The notes under the pieces: generated by a model
Seen by the model: the letters and a program-made list of their open reading frames with translations, nothing else
Database searches by the model: none
What the model was told of the DNA's origin: nothing
Part shown: positions 43,398 through 53,278 of the stretch, in pieces
Layout of the letters: every line of letters begins with the position of its first letter
Position numbering within the stretch: position 1 is the stretch's first letter
Assembly: GCF_018614095.1 (NCBI RefSeq)
Contig: NZ_JAGGOY010000030.1
Coordinates: 83,090 to 147,089, forward strand
Source of the DNA: Streptomyces sp. ISL-87
Lineage (GTDB): Bacteria; Actinomycetota; Actinomycetes; Streptomycetales; Streptomycetaceae
Direction of reading: 5' to 3'
Length of the DNA stretch: 64,000 nucleotides
Position numbers and translations under genes: made by a program

Positions 43398-43553
43398 TCA
43401 GGCGAGCGGGGCCGAGGCCGGGGTCTGGGGGAACGGGCTGGGGTCGGGGAGGGGGCCGGGTACCGGTGGCTCGGGCCGCGGGGGCTCGGGGGCCGGGAAC
43501 GGCGGCGGGGCCGGGTCGGGAGGGGGCTCAGTGTCATTACGGGTGACGGGCAT
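43398..43553 (-). CDS. Possible short proline-rich protein
   Basis: 51 residues: MPVTRNDTEPPPDPAPPPFP, then further PEPPRPEPP and PLPDPSP runs. ATG at 43553 with a weak GGGAAGCTGG upstream. Such composition is common in out-of-frame translations of GC-rich DNA, so the call is weak. Otherwise the 302-base interval 43316-43617 between two same-strand genes holds nothing I can name. Confidence 0.25.
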   Translation of the reverse strand: MPVTRNDTEPPPDPAPPPFPAPEPPRPEPPVPGPLPDPSPFPQTPASAPLA

Positions 43554-43617
43554 GTTTCCAGCTTCCCGCGACCCGAGCCGTCCCGCCTGCCGACACGCGC
43601 CGGACACGCCCACGGCA

Positions 43618-44040
43618 CTAGCGGGTCGCGGTGTGCGGCTGGGGGCCGGAGGCGGAATGGGCCGGGAACGTCTCGGCGAGGACGGTGTCGAAGAGGGTGG
43701 TGACTTCGAGGGAGGTCAGACCCTGTTCCTGGGCCAGCCGCATCCATTCTCCGAGCCGGGCCCCCAAAGGGGATGCCGGTGTGGTCCGCGGGGTGGCCAG
43801 TGACCTGGTGACGAACGTGCCCGCCCCCTGCCGGACTTCGACGAGGCCCGATCGCTCCAGTTCGCGGTACGCCTTGAGCGTGGTGTTCGGATTGACCTGC
43901 GCGGTGGCGGCGACCTGCGCCGCCGTGGGCAGCTTGTCGCCCTCGGTCAGGGCCCCCATCCGCAGCGCCTGCTCCACTTGCTGGATGATCTGGAGGTAGG
44001 CGGGCATACCGCTGCGGCGTTCGATGCGAAACACGACCAC
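43618..44040 (-). CDS. GntR-family regulator (YtrA-like)
   Basis: 140 residues. HTH: GMPAYLQIIQQVEQALRMGA, GDKLPTAAQVAATAQVNPNT, TLKAYRELERSGLVEVRQGA, the YtrA-type winged helix followed by a short C-terminal helix pair. YtrA-type GntR regulators repress the ABC transporter operon they sit in. GTG at 44040 with GGGAGG upstream. Here it is the last gene of the ATPase-permease operon rather than the first. Confidence 0.85.
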   Translation of the reverse strand: MVVFRIERRSGMPAYLQIIQQVEQALRMGALTEGDKLPTAAQVAATAQVNPNTTLKAYRELERSGLVEVRQGAGTFVTRSLATPRTTPASPLGARLGEWMRLAQEQGLTSLEVTTLFDTVLAETFPAHSASGPQPHTATR

Positions 44041-44098
44041 GGTGCCCGCCTCCCTCTTTCTCGTCGTGGTGGCTTTTCAGCCTAGGGGGTCGTCAGAT

Positions 44099-45085
44099 CT
44101 AGATCGGGCCGCGGCGGGTGCGCCAGAGGAACACGGCGACGAACAGCGCGGTCAGCGTCAGGTACAGCCCGACGGCGGTCCACTGCATACCGGCCAACTG
44201 GTCGTGGCCGAAGTACTCCCAGACGTTGTTCACGATCCCGAGCCTGGCCCGGCAGACCTCGGTGGCCTGGTCGTTCACGCAGGTGCCCCAGCCGTAGAGC
44301 TTTCCGGACGCCGTGCCGACCCACTGGTCCACCTGGACGACGTGGTCGAGCGTGGCCGGCTGCTCGCTGGTGAGCGGGTAGGTGAGGCGGCGCGGGGTGG
44401 CGAGCGTGTCCTTGAGGAGTTCGGCGGCCACCAGGACGGCGGCCGAGCCGAGGAAGGTGAGGACCATGGCGGCCACGACGCGCCGGGTCAGTGCTCCGAC
44501 GGCGATGCCCAGCGAGGTGGTGAGCAGGCTCATCGCGATCAGCACCGGCACGGTGCTGTCGAAGGCGGCTCCGTGCAGCCAGTCGGTCGGGGTGAAGGGC
44601 CCGACCGAACCGCGCCACCAGGCGAAGAGCACGCTCAGGACCCCGGTGGTCACCGTGACCAGGAGGAATGCGAATCCCAGCTTCCACAGGAGCCAGCGCC
44701 CTCTGGGTACGGACTGGGTGGTGACCAGCCGGGCGGTGCCCTGCTCGTGGTCCGACGAGACGAGCGGGGCCCCGAGGAACACGCCGAGCAGCAGCGGCAG
44801 GTCTTCCAGGTAGCCCGCGAACTCGTTGAAGCGGTTGCTCATCGCGTTGTGCACATTGTTGTCGATGGCGTCGGCGGGCTTGGCGGGCCAGCCGGCGGCG
44901 TGCAGGGTGTCCAGCATGGAGCTGCGCTCGTAGACGATCCAGGCGGCGCCGAGAACGGTCACGGCGACGCAGGTGAGCAGCATGGCCCGGTGCTGGCGGA
45001 CCATCAGCCAGGCCAGTCCGTGCAGCCGGCGGGGCCCCGCGGGCTTGGCGCTCTCCGCGGCTCGGGGGTGGGCGAGGGTGCTCAT
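44099..45085 (-). CDS. ABC transporter permease
   Basis: 328 residues with about six membrane helices (AMLLTCVAVTVLGAAWIVY, FLLVTVTTGVLSVLFAWW, VLIAMSLLTTSLGIAVGAL, MVLTFLGSAAVLVAAELL, WTAVGLYLTLTALFVAVFLW). The SSDHEQGTARLVTTQSVPRG segment is typical of ABC-2-type permeases of GntR-linked transporters. Two cysteines (GTCVND, TEVCRA) lie in an extracytoplasmic loop. ATGA overlap (45082-45085) with the ATPase gene. Confidence 0.8.
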   Translation of the reverse strand: MSTLAHPRAAESAKPAGPRRLHGLAWLMVRQHRAMLLTCVAVTVLGAAWIVYERSSMLDTLHAAGWPAKPADAIDNNVHNAMSNRFNEFAGYLEDLPLLLGVFLGAPLVSSDHEQGTARLVTTQSVPRGRWLLWKLGFAFLLVTVTTGVLSVLFAWWRGSVGPFTPTDWLHGAAFDSTVPVLIAMSLLTTSLGIAVGALTRRVVAAMVLTFLGSAAVLVAAELLKDTLATPRRLTYPLTSEQPATLDHVVQVDQWVGTASGKLYGWGTCVNDQATEVCRARLGIVNNVWEYFGHDQLAGMQWTAVGLYLTLTALFVAVFLWRTRRGPI

Positions 45086-46029
45086 GCCGCACGCTCCTCT
45101 CGGTGGGCGGGAGTCGCGGTCGGGGAGAGCAGCGGGGGCGCCGCGGGGGAGCGGAGGTAGGCCAGCAGTACTTCCTCCATGCCGGGCTCCGTGGCGTGCC
45201 ATTCGGGACTCAGCGGGCCCTGGCGCAGGATCAGCGCGGTGAACTGGCGGCCGGCGGTACGGGTCTCGATCACGGTGTGGGCGGCCAGGGCGTCGGGCAG
45301 GCGCTGGTCCGTGGTCACCCCGGTGACCACGGTGTGCATCGGCAGCAGCTCATCGCTGTCCCCGGCCATGCGGATCTGTCCGTCGGCGAGGACGAGCAGG
45401 TAGTCGCAGGTGTGTTCCAGTTCTCCCAGGTTGTGGGAGGACATCAGCACGGTGGTGCCGTGTTCGGCGGCCTCGGACATGAGCAGCGAGCTCATCTCAT
45501 CGCGGGCGACGGGGTCGAGGTCGGCCATCGGTTCGTCCAGGAGGAGCAGTTGGGGCCGCTTTCCGAAGACGAGCGCGAACGCCAGCCGGGTCCGCTGGCC
45601 GCCCGAGAGGCTGCTGACCCGGGCGTCCAGCGGCAGCCGGCCCTCCCGTACGATCCGCTCGGCCACCTCCTGGTCCCAGCCCGGATTGAGTTCCTGGCCC
45701 ATCCGCAGGGTCCTGGCCACGGTGAAGTTCTTGAACAGCGGCTTGTCCTGTCCCAGGTAGGCCCACCGCGGCATGGTGCCCGGGGCGTCGACCGGAGCGC
45801 CGAAGATCCGCAGCTCCCCGGCCGACGGCTCGATCAGGCGGGCCACCAGGCTCAGCAAGGTGCTCTTGCCCGCGCCGTTGGGTCCGACGAGGGCGCAGAT
45901 GCGGCCGGCGGGAATCCGGAAGGAGCAGTCCCGCAGCGCCCACCCCCGGCGGTACCTCTTCCCCAGCCCGCGTGCCTCCAGCGCCCACCGGGTGTCGGCG
46001 GGCATGCCGGGAACGGTCAGATCGCGCAC
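45082..46029 (-). CDS. ABC transporter ATP-binding protein
   Basis: About 315 residues. Walker A GPNGAGKST, signature LSGGQRTR, Walker B LLLLDEPMADLDP, H-loop SSHNLGE, with a C-terminal regulatory-like extension of ~90 residues. Closest in build to YtrB/bacitracin-type exporters of the ABC-2 class. Start uncertain: GTG 46029 lies directly behind GGGGGAGG (too close by the usual rule), and ATG 46005 lacks a site. An 11-bp inverted repeat operator is 13 bases upstream. Confidence 0.82.
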   Translation of the reverse strand: MRDLTVPGMPADTRWALEARGLGKRYRRGWALRDCSFRIPAGRICALVGPNGAGKSTLLSLVARLIEPSAGELRIFGAPVDAPGTMPRWAYLGQDKPLFKNFTVARTLRMGQELNPGWDQEVAERIVREGRLPLDARVSSLSGGQRTRLAFALVFGKRPQLLLLDEPMADLDPVARDEMSSLLMSEAAEHGTTVLMSSHNLGELEHTCDYLLVLADGQIRMAGDSDELLPMHTVVTGVTTDQRLPDALAAHTVIETRTAGRQFTALILRQGPLSPEWHATEPGMEEVLLAYLRSPAAPPLLSPTATPAHREERAA

Positions 46030-46041
46030 GCCTCCCCCTTT

Positions 46042-46075
46042 CCATGATTCCACTACATGATTAATGGAATCATGG
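46042..46075. promoter_or_regulatory. Operator-like inverted repeat before the ABC operon
   Basis: CCATGATTCCA (46042-46052) pairs perfectly with TGGAATCATGG (46065-46075) across a 12-base AT-rich spacer. It is the obvious binding site for the operon's GntR protein, and probably overlaps the promoter. Confidence 0.65.
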
Positions 46076-46149
46076 CACACGCCCGCCGCATCGCGAAGCT
46101 CGACGACGCCGGCGCGTTCGCGGCGACCACCGCGGCGTTCCTGGGCTGA
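46072..46149 (+). pseudogene. 25-codon frame, possible hydrolase C-terminal remnant
   Basis: ATG 46072 to TGA 46149 encodes RRIAKLDDAGAFAATTAAFL plus five more residues, resembling the last helix of alpha/beta hydrolases (D-D-x-x-x-F-A-x-x-x-x-x-F-L). It starts within the right arm of the ABC operator and may be the remains of a divergently transcribed gene, or chance. Confidence 0.25.
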
Positions 46150-46221
46150 GCGACCGGCGCCCAGGGGGGTGGGGCCGGCCCGGGAGCGTTGATCCCGTCG
46201 TCGAAAGGGAAGAGGCGCTGT

Positions 46222-47454
46222 ATGCCACAAGCATTTGCTCCCCTGCTCCGGGTCCTGCGCCGCCACCACGAACCCGCCGTCGTGCAGACGGTCCGCTCGA
46301 CCGCGGCCGCCGTCGTCTCCTACGTGATCGCGCTCAGGCTCAGCAGCGAGCCCGCCCCCTTGACCGCTCCGCTCACCGCGCTGCTCGTCGTACAGGTCAC
46401 CCTCTACTCCACGCTCACCACCGGGATCCGCCGGGTCAACTCCGTCGTGGCCGGCGTACTGCTCGCGATCGGCTTCAGCGCGCTGGTCGGACTGACCTGG
46501 TGGAGCCTGGGCCTGATCATCCTCGCCTCGCTCGTCGTCGGCCGGCTGGTGAAGGCGGGCGAGTTCGTCCCGGAGGTCGCGATCAGCGCGATGCTGGTCC
46601 TCGGCGTGACCAGGGTGGCGGACACGGCCTGGGACCGGGTTCTGGAGACACTGATCGGCGCCGCGGTCGGGCTCCTCTTCAATGTCCTGTTCGTGCCGCC
46701 CGTATGGGTCGGACCCGCGAGCGAGGCGATCACCGACCTCGCCGGGCGCATGCGCGCCCTGCTCGTGCACATCAGCGCCGAACTGGGCGACCACACCCCG
46801 GTGGAGAAGGCCGCCGCCCGCCTCCATGAAGCCCGCCGCCTCGACAACGACATCGCCCAGGTCGACGCCGCGTTGCGGCAGGCGGAGGACAGCCTGCGGC
46901 TGAACCCGAGGGTGCGCGAAGGCCTCCTCTTCCGGCTGGTGCTGCGCACCGGCCTCGACACGCTGGAGATCTGCGCGGTGGTGCTGCGCGTGTCCTGCCG
47001 GACCCTGACGGATCTCGCCAAGACCCGGCCGGCGGACCCGCTCCTCGCGCCCGACATCGCGCGAGCCCTCCAGGAGCTGTACGCCCATACAGCCGTCGCC
47101 GTGGAGAGCTTCGCCCAGCTCATCACCGCGCAGGTCAGCGCCAACGCCGAGGACGCCGAGGCCAGGCTCACCGAGGAGCTGAACACCGCCCGCCGCAGCC
47201 GGGACCGCCTCGCGATCCTCCTCCTGGATCAGGTCCGCGCCCATCCCGGGGAGTGGCAGCTGCACGGGGCGCTGCTTGCTGAAGCGGACCGCGTGCTCGA
47301 CGAGCTGGGCGTGGAGAAGCGCTCCGAGCGGCTCATGGAGGAACTCGACCGGCACTCCCGCGAGCAGCGCGAACGCCACGCGCAACTGCACCGCCTGACC
47401 GGCCGCCTGCGCACCGCCCGGCCCGGCGGGCGGCGCACCCCGGGCGGCGAGTGA
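46222..47454 (+). CDS. FUSC-family (aromatic acid exporter-like) membrane protein
   Basis: 410 residues. N-terminal six-helix module: VQTVRSTAAAVVSYVIALRL, PLTALLVVQVTLYSTLTTGI, VVAGVLLAIGFSALVGLTWW, LIILASLVVGRLVKAG, VLETLIGAAVGLLFNVLFVP. The C-terminal ~250 residues are a cytoplasmic helical domain with coiled-coil character (RLHEARRLDNDIAQVDAALR, LMEELDRHSREQRERHAQLH). FUSC/ArAE proteins are implicated in efflux of aromatic acids; substrate unknown. Divergent from the ABC operon. ATG at 46222 follows GAAGAGG. Confidence 0.8.
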   Translation: MPQAFAPLLRVLRRHHEPAVVQTVRSTAAAVVSYVIALRLSSEPAPLTAPLTALLVVQVTLYSTLTTGIRRVNSVVAGVLLAIGFSALVGLTWWSLGLIILASLVVGRLVKAGEFVPEVAISAMLVLGVTRVADTAWDRVLETLIGAAVGLLFNVLFVPPVWVGPASEAITDLAGRMRALLVHISAELGDHTPVEKAAARLHEARRLDNDIAQVDAALRQAEDSLRLNPRVREGLLFRLVLRTGLDTLEICAVVLRVSCRTLTDLAKTRPADPLLAPDIARALQELYAHTAVAVESFAQLITAQVSANAEDAEARLTEELNTARRSRDRLAILLLDQVRAHPGEWQLHGALLAEADRVLDELGVEKRSERLMEELDRHSREQRERHAQLHRLTGRLRTARPGGRRTPGGE

Positions 47455-47516
47455 CGCCCGGCGGGGCGGGTCAGCGTACCCGGGCGGCGAGTGACGCCCG
47501 GCGGCTGGTCAGCGTA
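47439..47516. repeat. Tandem duplication spanning two convergent stop codons
   Basis: A ~40-base unit, cccgggcggcgagtgacgcc followed by cggcgg...ggtcagcgta, occurs at 47439-47478 and again, 2 bases shorter, at 47479-47516. Each copy contains the TGA that ends the FUSC gene and the TCA that ends the binding-protein gene on the other strand. Confidence 0.8.
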
Positions 47517-48504
47517 CCCAGGGCCGCCAGACCCGCTCGTTGCGCTCGACCCATTTCTTGGCCGCCTGCTCCGGGGAGAGCTTCTCCTCGGCGATCATCA
47601 AGGCGACCTCGTTCTGCTCGGCGACGCCCCAGTTGAACTTCGTCAGGAACCGCGCCGCCTTCCCTCCCGAATCGGCGAAGCGCGCGTTGAGGAACTTCTG
47701 CAGCGGCGTGTGCGGGTAGGCGCAGGCCACCTTCTCGGGGTCGGCGTCGCAGCCCTCCGTGTACGCGGGCAGCTTGACCTCGGTCATCGGGACCCGCTCG
47801 AAGAGCCACTGCGGTTTGTACCAGTACGTCAGGAAGGGCTTCTTCTCCTTCGCGAACTGCTTGATCTGGGTGATCTGGGCGGCCTCGGACCCGGCGAAGA
47901 CCACTTCGAGGTCCAGTCCGAGGTTCTTCACCAGCGCCTTGTCGTTCGTGACGTACGACGGGGAACCGTCCATCAGCTGGCCCTTGCCCCGGCTCTCGGC
48001 CGTGCGCAGCTGATCGGTGTACTTGCCGAGGTTCTTCCAGTCGGTGACGTCCGGATGCGCCTCGGCGAAGTACGTGGGCACGTACCAGCCGATGTGGCCC
48101 GTCACGCCCAGATCGCCGCCGGGGACGATCGTCTTCTTGTCCTCGACGTAGCGCTTCTCCTGCTCGGGGTGGCCCCAGTCCTCCAGGATCGCGTCGACGC
48201 GGCCCTGGCTGAGCGCGTCCCAGGCGGGCACCTCGTCGACCTGGACGGTGTCCACGCGGTAGCCCAGCTCGTGTTCGAGCAGGTACGCCGCGACGGCGGT
48301 GTTCGCCTGCGCGCCGACCCAGGACTGCACGGAGAGGGTGACCGTCTTCGCGCCCCGCGCGGCGGCGTACGGGGAGGACTGGCGGGTCATGTCGGCGGCC
48401 CCGCAGCCGGTGACGACGGCGAGGGTGGTCGCGGCGGCGAACGCGGCGAGGATACGGCGGCGGGTGTGTCTCACGGGCTCGGCCTTCATCGGATCGATCG
48501 GCAT
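47509..48504 (-). CDS. Glycine betaine/choline-type ABC substrate-binding lipoprotein
   Basis: 331 residues. Lipobox VVTGC at about residues 30-34 after RRRILAAFAAATTLA. OpuAC-type binding domain: VTLSVQSWVGAQANTAVAAY, LSQGRVDAILEDWGHPEQEK, FLTYWYKPQWLFERVPM with several aromatic residues suited to cradle a quaternary ammonium. Last gene of the choline/betaine operon, one base after the permease. Confidence 0.87.
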   Translation of the reverse strand: MPIDPMKAEPVRHTRRRILAAFAAATTLAVVTGCGAADMTRQSSPYAAARGAKTVTLSVQSWVGAQANTAVAAYLLEHELGYRVDTVQVDEVPAWDALSQGRVDAILEDWGHPEQEKRYVEDKKTIVPGGDLGVTGHIGWYVPTYFAEAHPDVTDWKNLGKYTDQLRTAESRGKGQLMDGSPSYVTNDKALVKNLGLDLEVVFAGSEAAQITQIKQFAKEKKPFLTYWYKPQWLFERVPMTEVKLPAYTEGCDADPEKVACAYPHTPLQKFLNARFADSGGKAARFLTKFNWGVAEQNEVALMIAEEKLSPEQAAKKWVERNERVWRPWVR

Positions 48505-48505
48505 C

Positions 48506-50542
48506 TCAGGCCTCCTTCGCGGGCTGGGTGACGCGGTCGAGCATCAGGCCGAGGCAGACGATCGCGGCGCCCGCCACGAGTCCGGTGGCCAGGTCGCCCT
48601 GGGCGAGGCCGAGGACGACGTCGTAGCCGAGCGCGCCACCGCCGACCAGGCCGCCGATGATGACGACGGCGAGGACCAGGACCACGGCCTGGTTGACGGC
48701 GAGCAGCAGGGCGGGCCGGGCGAGCGGCAGCTGGACCTGCCGCAGCTGCTGCGCACCGGTCGCGCCGAGGGAGCGGGCGGACTCCAGCGCGGCCGGGTTG
48801 ACCTCGCGCAGCCCCTGCGTGGTGATACGGACGACGGCGGGCAGCGCGTAGACCACGGCGGCGGCGGCCGCCGGGGCGCGGCCCACGCCGAACAGGGCGA
48901 CGACCGGGATGAGGTACACGAACTGCGGCATGGTCTGGCAGATGTCGAGCACGGGGCGCAGCAGTCGCTCCGCGCGGGCACTGCGGGCGGCGCCGACGGA
49001 GATCGCGAATCCGAGTACGAGGGTCACGGCGACGGCGGCGAGGACCTGCGAGAGCGTGTCCAGCGAGGGCTCCCAGACGCCGAGGACGCCGATGGCGGCC
49101 AAGGCGAGGACGGCGGTGAGGGAGGTGCGCCAGGTACCGACGAGCACTCCGAGGGCGGCCACCAGCAGCAGGAGCAGCCACCAGGGCAGGGCCTGGAGTC
49201 CGGTGCGCAGCGGGTCGAGGATCCAGCCGGTGAAGTGGGCGGCCCAATCGGCGGTGCCGCCGACGACGGGAACCCCGGAGTAGAGGTGGTCGGTCATCCA
49301 GCCGACGGCCCGGTTGACGGGATCGGCCAGGGACACGGTCCAGGATCCGGGCCACTGGGAGGTGCCCAGGATCCGGCCGAGGGTCGCGACGGCCACCGCC
49401 ACCAGCAGCGTGAGCAGGCGCCCGTACCAGCCCGCGAACACCCGGCGCAGGAAGTGCTGTTCGGCGGTCGGCGGCGGGGTGGCGCCGAACCGGGCGCCCG
49501 CGGCGTCGGCCGTGCGGTCGAGGACGACGGCGAGCAGCACGATCGGGATACCGGCGGCGAGGGCCGCACCGACGTCGACGGAGGCGAGGGCCTGGTAGAC
49601 GCGGTCGCCGAGGCCGCCCGCGCCGATCACGGAGGCGATGACGGCCATGGAGAGGCCCATCATGATGGCCTGATTGACGCCGAGCAGGACCTGCGGGCGG
49701 GCCAGCGGGAGCCGCGCGGTGAGCAGCCGCTGGCGTCCGGTCGCACCGAGCGAGGCGGCGGCCTCCATGACCCCGGCGTCGGCCTCGCGCAGGCCGAGCG
49801 CGGTGAGGCGGGCCATGGGCGGGGCGGCGTAGACGACGGTGGCGAGGACGGCCGCGGGTACGCCGATACCGAAGACCAGCACCATCGGCAGCAGGTACGC
49901 GAAGGCGGGCAGGATCTGCATGGTGTCGAGTACGGGGCGCAGGGCGCGCTCGGTCCGCGGCGAGAGCCCGGCGGCGAGGCCGAGCAGGCCGCCGACGACG
50001 ACGGAGGCGGCGACCGCCACGACCATCAGGGCGAGCGTCTGCATGGTGGGGACCCACATGCCGAGCAGGCCGCAGACGGCGAACGCGGCCATCGAGGTCA
50101 GGGCGAGCCGGATGCCGGCGAGGCGCCAGGCGACCAGCCCGGCCAGGGCGGTCACGCCGGTCCAGCCGGCGGCGAGCAGGATGACGTACACCGCGCGGAC
50201 GGACATCACGACGGCGTTGCTGACGTGCCCGAAGAAATAGAGGAAGAGCGGGTGGCTGTCGCGGTGGTCGATGATCCAGTCGCCTGCCCGGCCGAGCGGG
50301 GCCGACAGGTCGACGGCCAGAGCGGCCGGCCAGCCGCCCGCGCCGGGGTAGAGGATGCCGAGCGCGGTGAGCACGGCCGCGGCGACGGCGAGGGGCAGGA
50401 CGCGGCGGCCGGCGCGGTGGTGCGACAGGGCTCTGAGGCGGCCGCCCGGCGGTCCCTCGGCCGTCGTAGCCGTGGGCCGGCCCTGCTGCCGCGGGATGCC
50501 CCGCGGCGCGGGTTCGCGGACGGGCGCGGCGGTCGCGGTCAT
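48506..50542 (-). CDS. Double-domain glycine betaine-type ABC permease
   Basis: 678 residues containing two complete permease halves in tandem. Each has the EAA-loop-type motif (MEAAASLGATGRQRLLTARL and LESARSLGATGAQQLRQVQL) and matching helices (LMVVAVAASVVVGGLLGLAA; VLAAVAVTLVLGFAISVG). Normally a ProW-type permease is a homodimer; here both halves are fused and can specialise. ATG at 50542 with GGGAGGGG is preferred over ATG 50578, which overlaps the ATPase stop (ATGA). Confidence 0.87.
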   Translation of the reverse strand: MTATAAPVREPAPRGIPRQQGRPTATTAEGPPGGRLRALSHHRAGRRVLPLAVAAAVLTALGILYPGAGGWPAALAVDLSAPLGRAGDWIIDHRDSHPLFLYFFGHVSNAVVMSVRAVYVILLAAGWTGVTALAGLVAWRLAGIRLALTSMAAFAVCGLLGMWVPTMQTLALMVVAVAASVVVGGLLGLAAGLSPRTERALRPVLDTMQILPAFAYLLPMVLVFGIGVPAAVLATVVYAAPPMARLTALGLREADAGVMEAAASLGATGRQRLLTARLPLARPQVLLGVNQAIMMGLSMAVIASVIGAGGLGDRVYQALASVDVGAALAAGIPIVLLAVVLDRTADAAGARFGATPPPTAEQHFLRRVFAGWYGRLLTLLVAVAVATLGRILGTSQWPGSWTVSLADPVNRAVGWMTDHLYSGVPVVGGTADWAAHFTGWILDPLRTGLQALPWWLLLLLVAALGVLVGTWRTSLTAVLALAAIGVLGVWEPSLDTLSQVLAAVAVTLVLGFAISVGAARSARAERLLRPVLDICQTMPQFVYLIPVVALFGVGRAPAAAAAVVYALPAVVRITTQGLREVNPAALESARSLGATGAQQLRQVQLPLARPALLLAVNQAVVLVLAVVIIGGLVGGGALGYDVVLGLAQGDLATGLVAGAAIVCLGLMLDRVTQPAKEA

Positions 50543-50574
50543 CGCGGACCCCTCCCGGTGCCGGGTACGGGTTC

Positions 50575-51734
<1,160 letters not shown>

Positions 51735-51735
<1 letters not shown>

Positions 51736-53264
51736 CAGGCATTGCCTCCCAGCAGCTCAGCGGCCTTTTCGCCGACCATGAGCACTCCGATCATCGGGTT
51801 GACCGCGGGCATCGTCGGGAAGACCGAGGCGTCGGCGATCCGGATACCGTCCAGGCCGCGGACCTTCAGGTCCGGTCCCACGACCGCCGTGGCGTCGTCG
51901 GCGGCGCCCATCCGGCAGGTGCCGGCCGGGTGGTAGACGGTGTGCGCCACGGAGCGGGCGTACGCGCTGAGCTCCTCGTCGCCGGTGATGTCGGGCCCTG
52001 GGCACACCTCGCGCTTGAGCCAGCCGGCCAGCGGCTGCGTCGCCGCGATCTGGCGGGCGATCTTGATGCCGTCCACCAGGGTGCGGGCGTCGTAGTCGTC
52101 CTCGTCCGTGAAGTACCGGAAGTCCAGGGCGGGTTTCACCTCGGGGTCGGCACTGGTGAGGTAGAGGCGGCCGCGGCTGCGGGGCTTGGGGATGTTGGGG
52201 GTCAACGACACGCCGTGCGCGGGGCGTTCGTAGCCGATCCGCTCCGGGTTGTCGGTGAAGGGGACTTGGTAGAAGTGGAACATCAGGTCCGGCCCCTGGG
52301 ACTCGGGGTCGCGCCGTACGAAGAGCCCGGCATCGCTGTCCATCGCCGAGTTCTCGGGGATCGGACCGTCCGTCTCCCAGACGATCACCGACTCGGGGTG
52401 GTCGAGCAGGTTCTCGCCCACGCCGGGCAGATCGTGGACGACGGGGATGCCCAGGGCCTCCAGGTCCTCGCGCGGGCCTATGCCGGAGTGCAGCAGCAGC
52501 CGGGGGGTGTCCACGGCGCCCGCGCACACGAGCACTTCGCGGCGGGCGGTGACCAGCGACCGGGAGCCGTCCTTGGCCTGTACGTGAACCCCGCGCGCCC
52601 GCGTCCCGTCGAGCTCCAGGCGGTAGGCCCAGGTCTCCAGCAGCAGGGTCAGGTTGGGCCGGTCGTCCATGACGGGATGGAGGTAGGCCACCGAGGCGGA
52701 GGAGCGCTTGTTCGTCTCCGGGTGGTAGGCGAGGTCGAAGAATCCGGCGCCCTCGTGGAACGGCTTGCGGTTGAAGCCCTCGACGAGGGGCACGCTCAGC
52801 GCGTCCCGGGCCGAGTCCACGAAGTCGCGGGCGATGGCGTTCCGGTCGGCCTCACCGACCGGAACGATGTTGTTGAGCAGCTTGTCGAAGTACGGGTCCA
52901 TCGCGGCGGCGTGCCAGCCCGCGGCGCCCGCGTCCGACCACTCGTCCCAGTCGGACGGCAGCGGCTTGAACGCGATGAGGGTGTTGTGCGAGGAGCAGCC
53001 GCCGAGGACGCGGGCGCGGCTGTGCCGGATGTGCGAGTTGCCGCGGGGCTGCTCGGTGGTGGGGTAGTCGTAGTCGAGCTCGCCGCCGAGCAGGCCCATC
53101 CAGCGGCGGAGGGTGAGGACGTCGGGGCGGTCGACGTCGCTCGGTCCGCCCTCGATGACGGCGACGGTGACGTTCGGGTCCTCGGTCAGCCGGGAGGCGA
53201 TCACCGAGCCGGCGGTGCCGCCGCCGACGATGACGTAGTCGTACTGGTGCGTGTGCGTCGTCAT
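51735..53264 (-). CDS. GMC-family oxidoreductase, choline dehydrogenase-like
   Basis: 509 residues. FAD-binding [20 protein letters not shown] and the GMC motif [18 protein letters not shown]; second PROSITE-type signature [15 protein letters not shown]; catalytic His in [13 protein letters not shown] and VNPMIGVLM at the end. Shorter than E. coli BetA and closer to actinobacterial choline oxidase/dehydrogenase. By context it oxidises choline to betaine aldehyde. Stop overlaps the ATPase start by one base; 14 bases after the aldehyde dehydrogenase. Confidence 0.82.
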
Positions 53265-53278
53265 TTCGGTGTTCCCTT

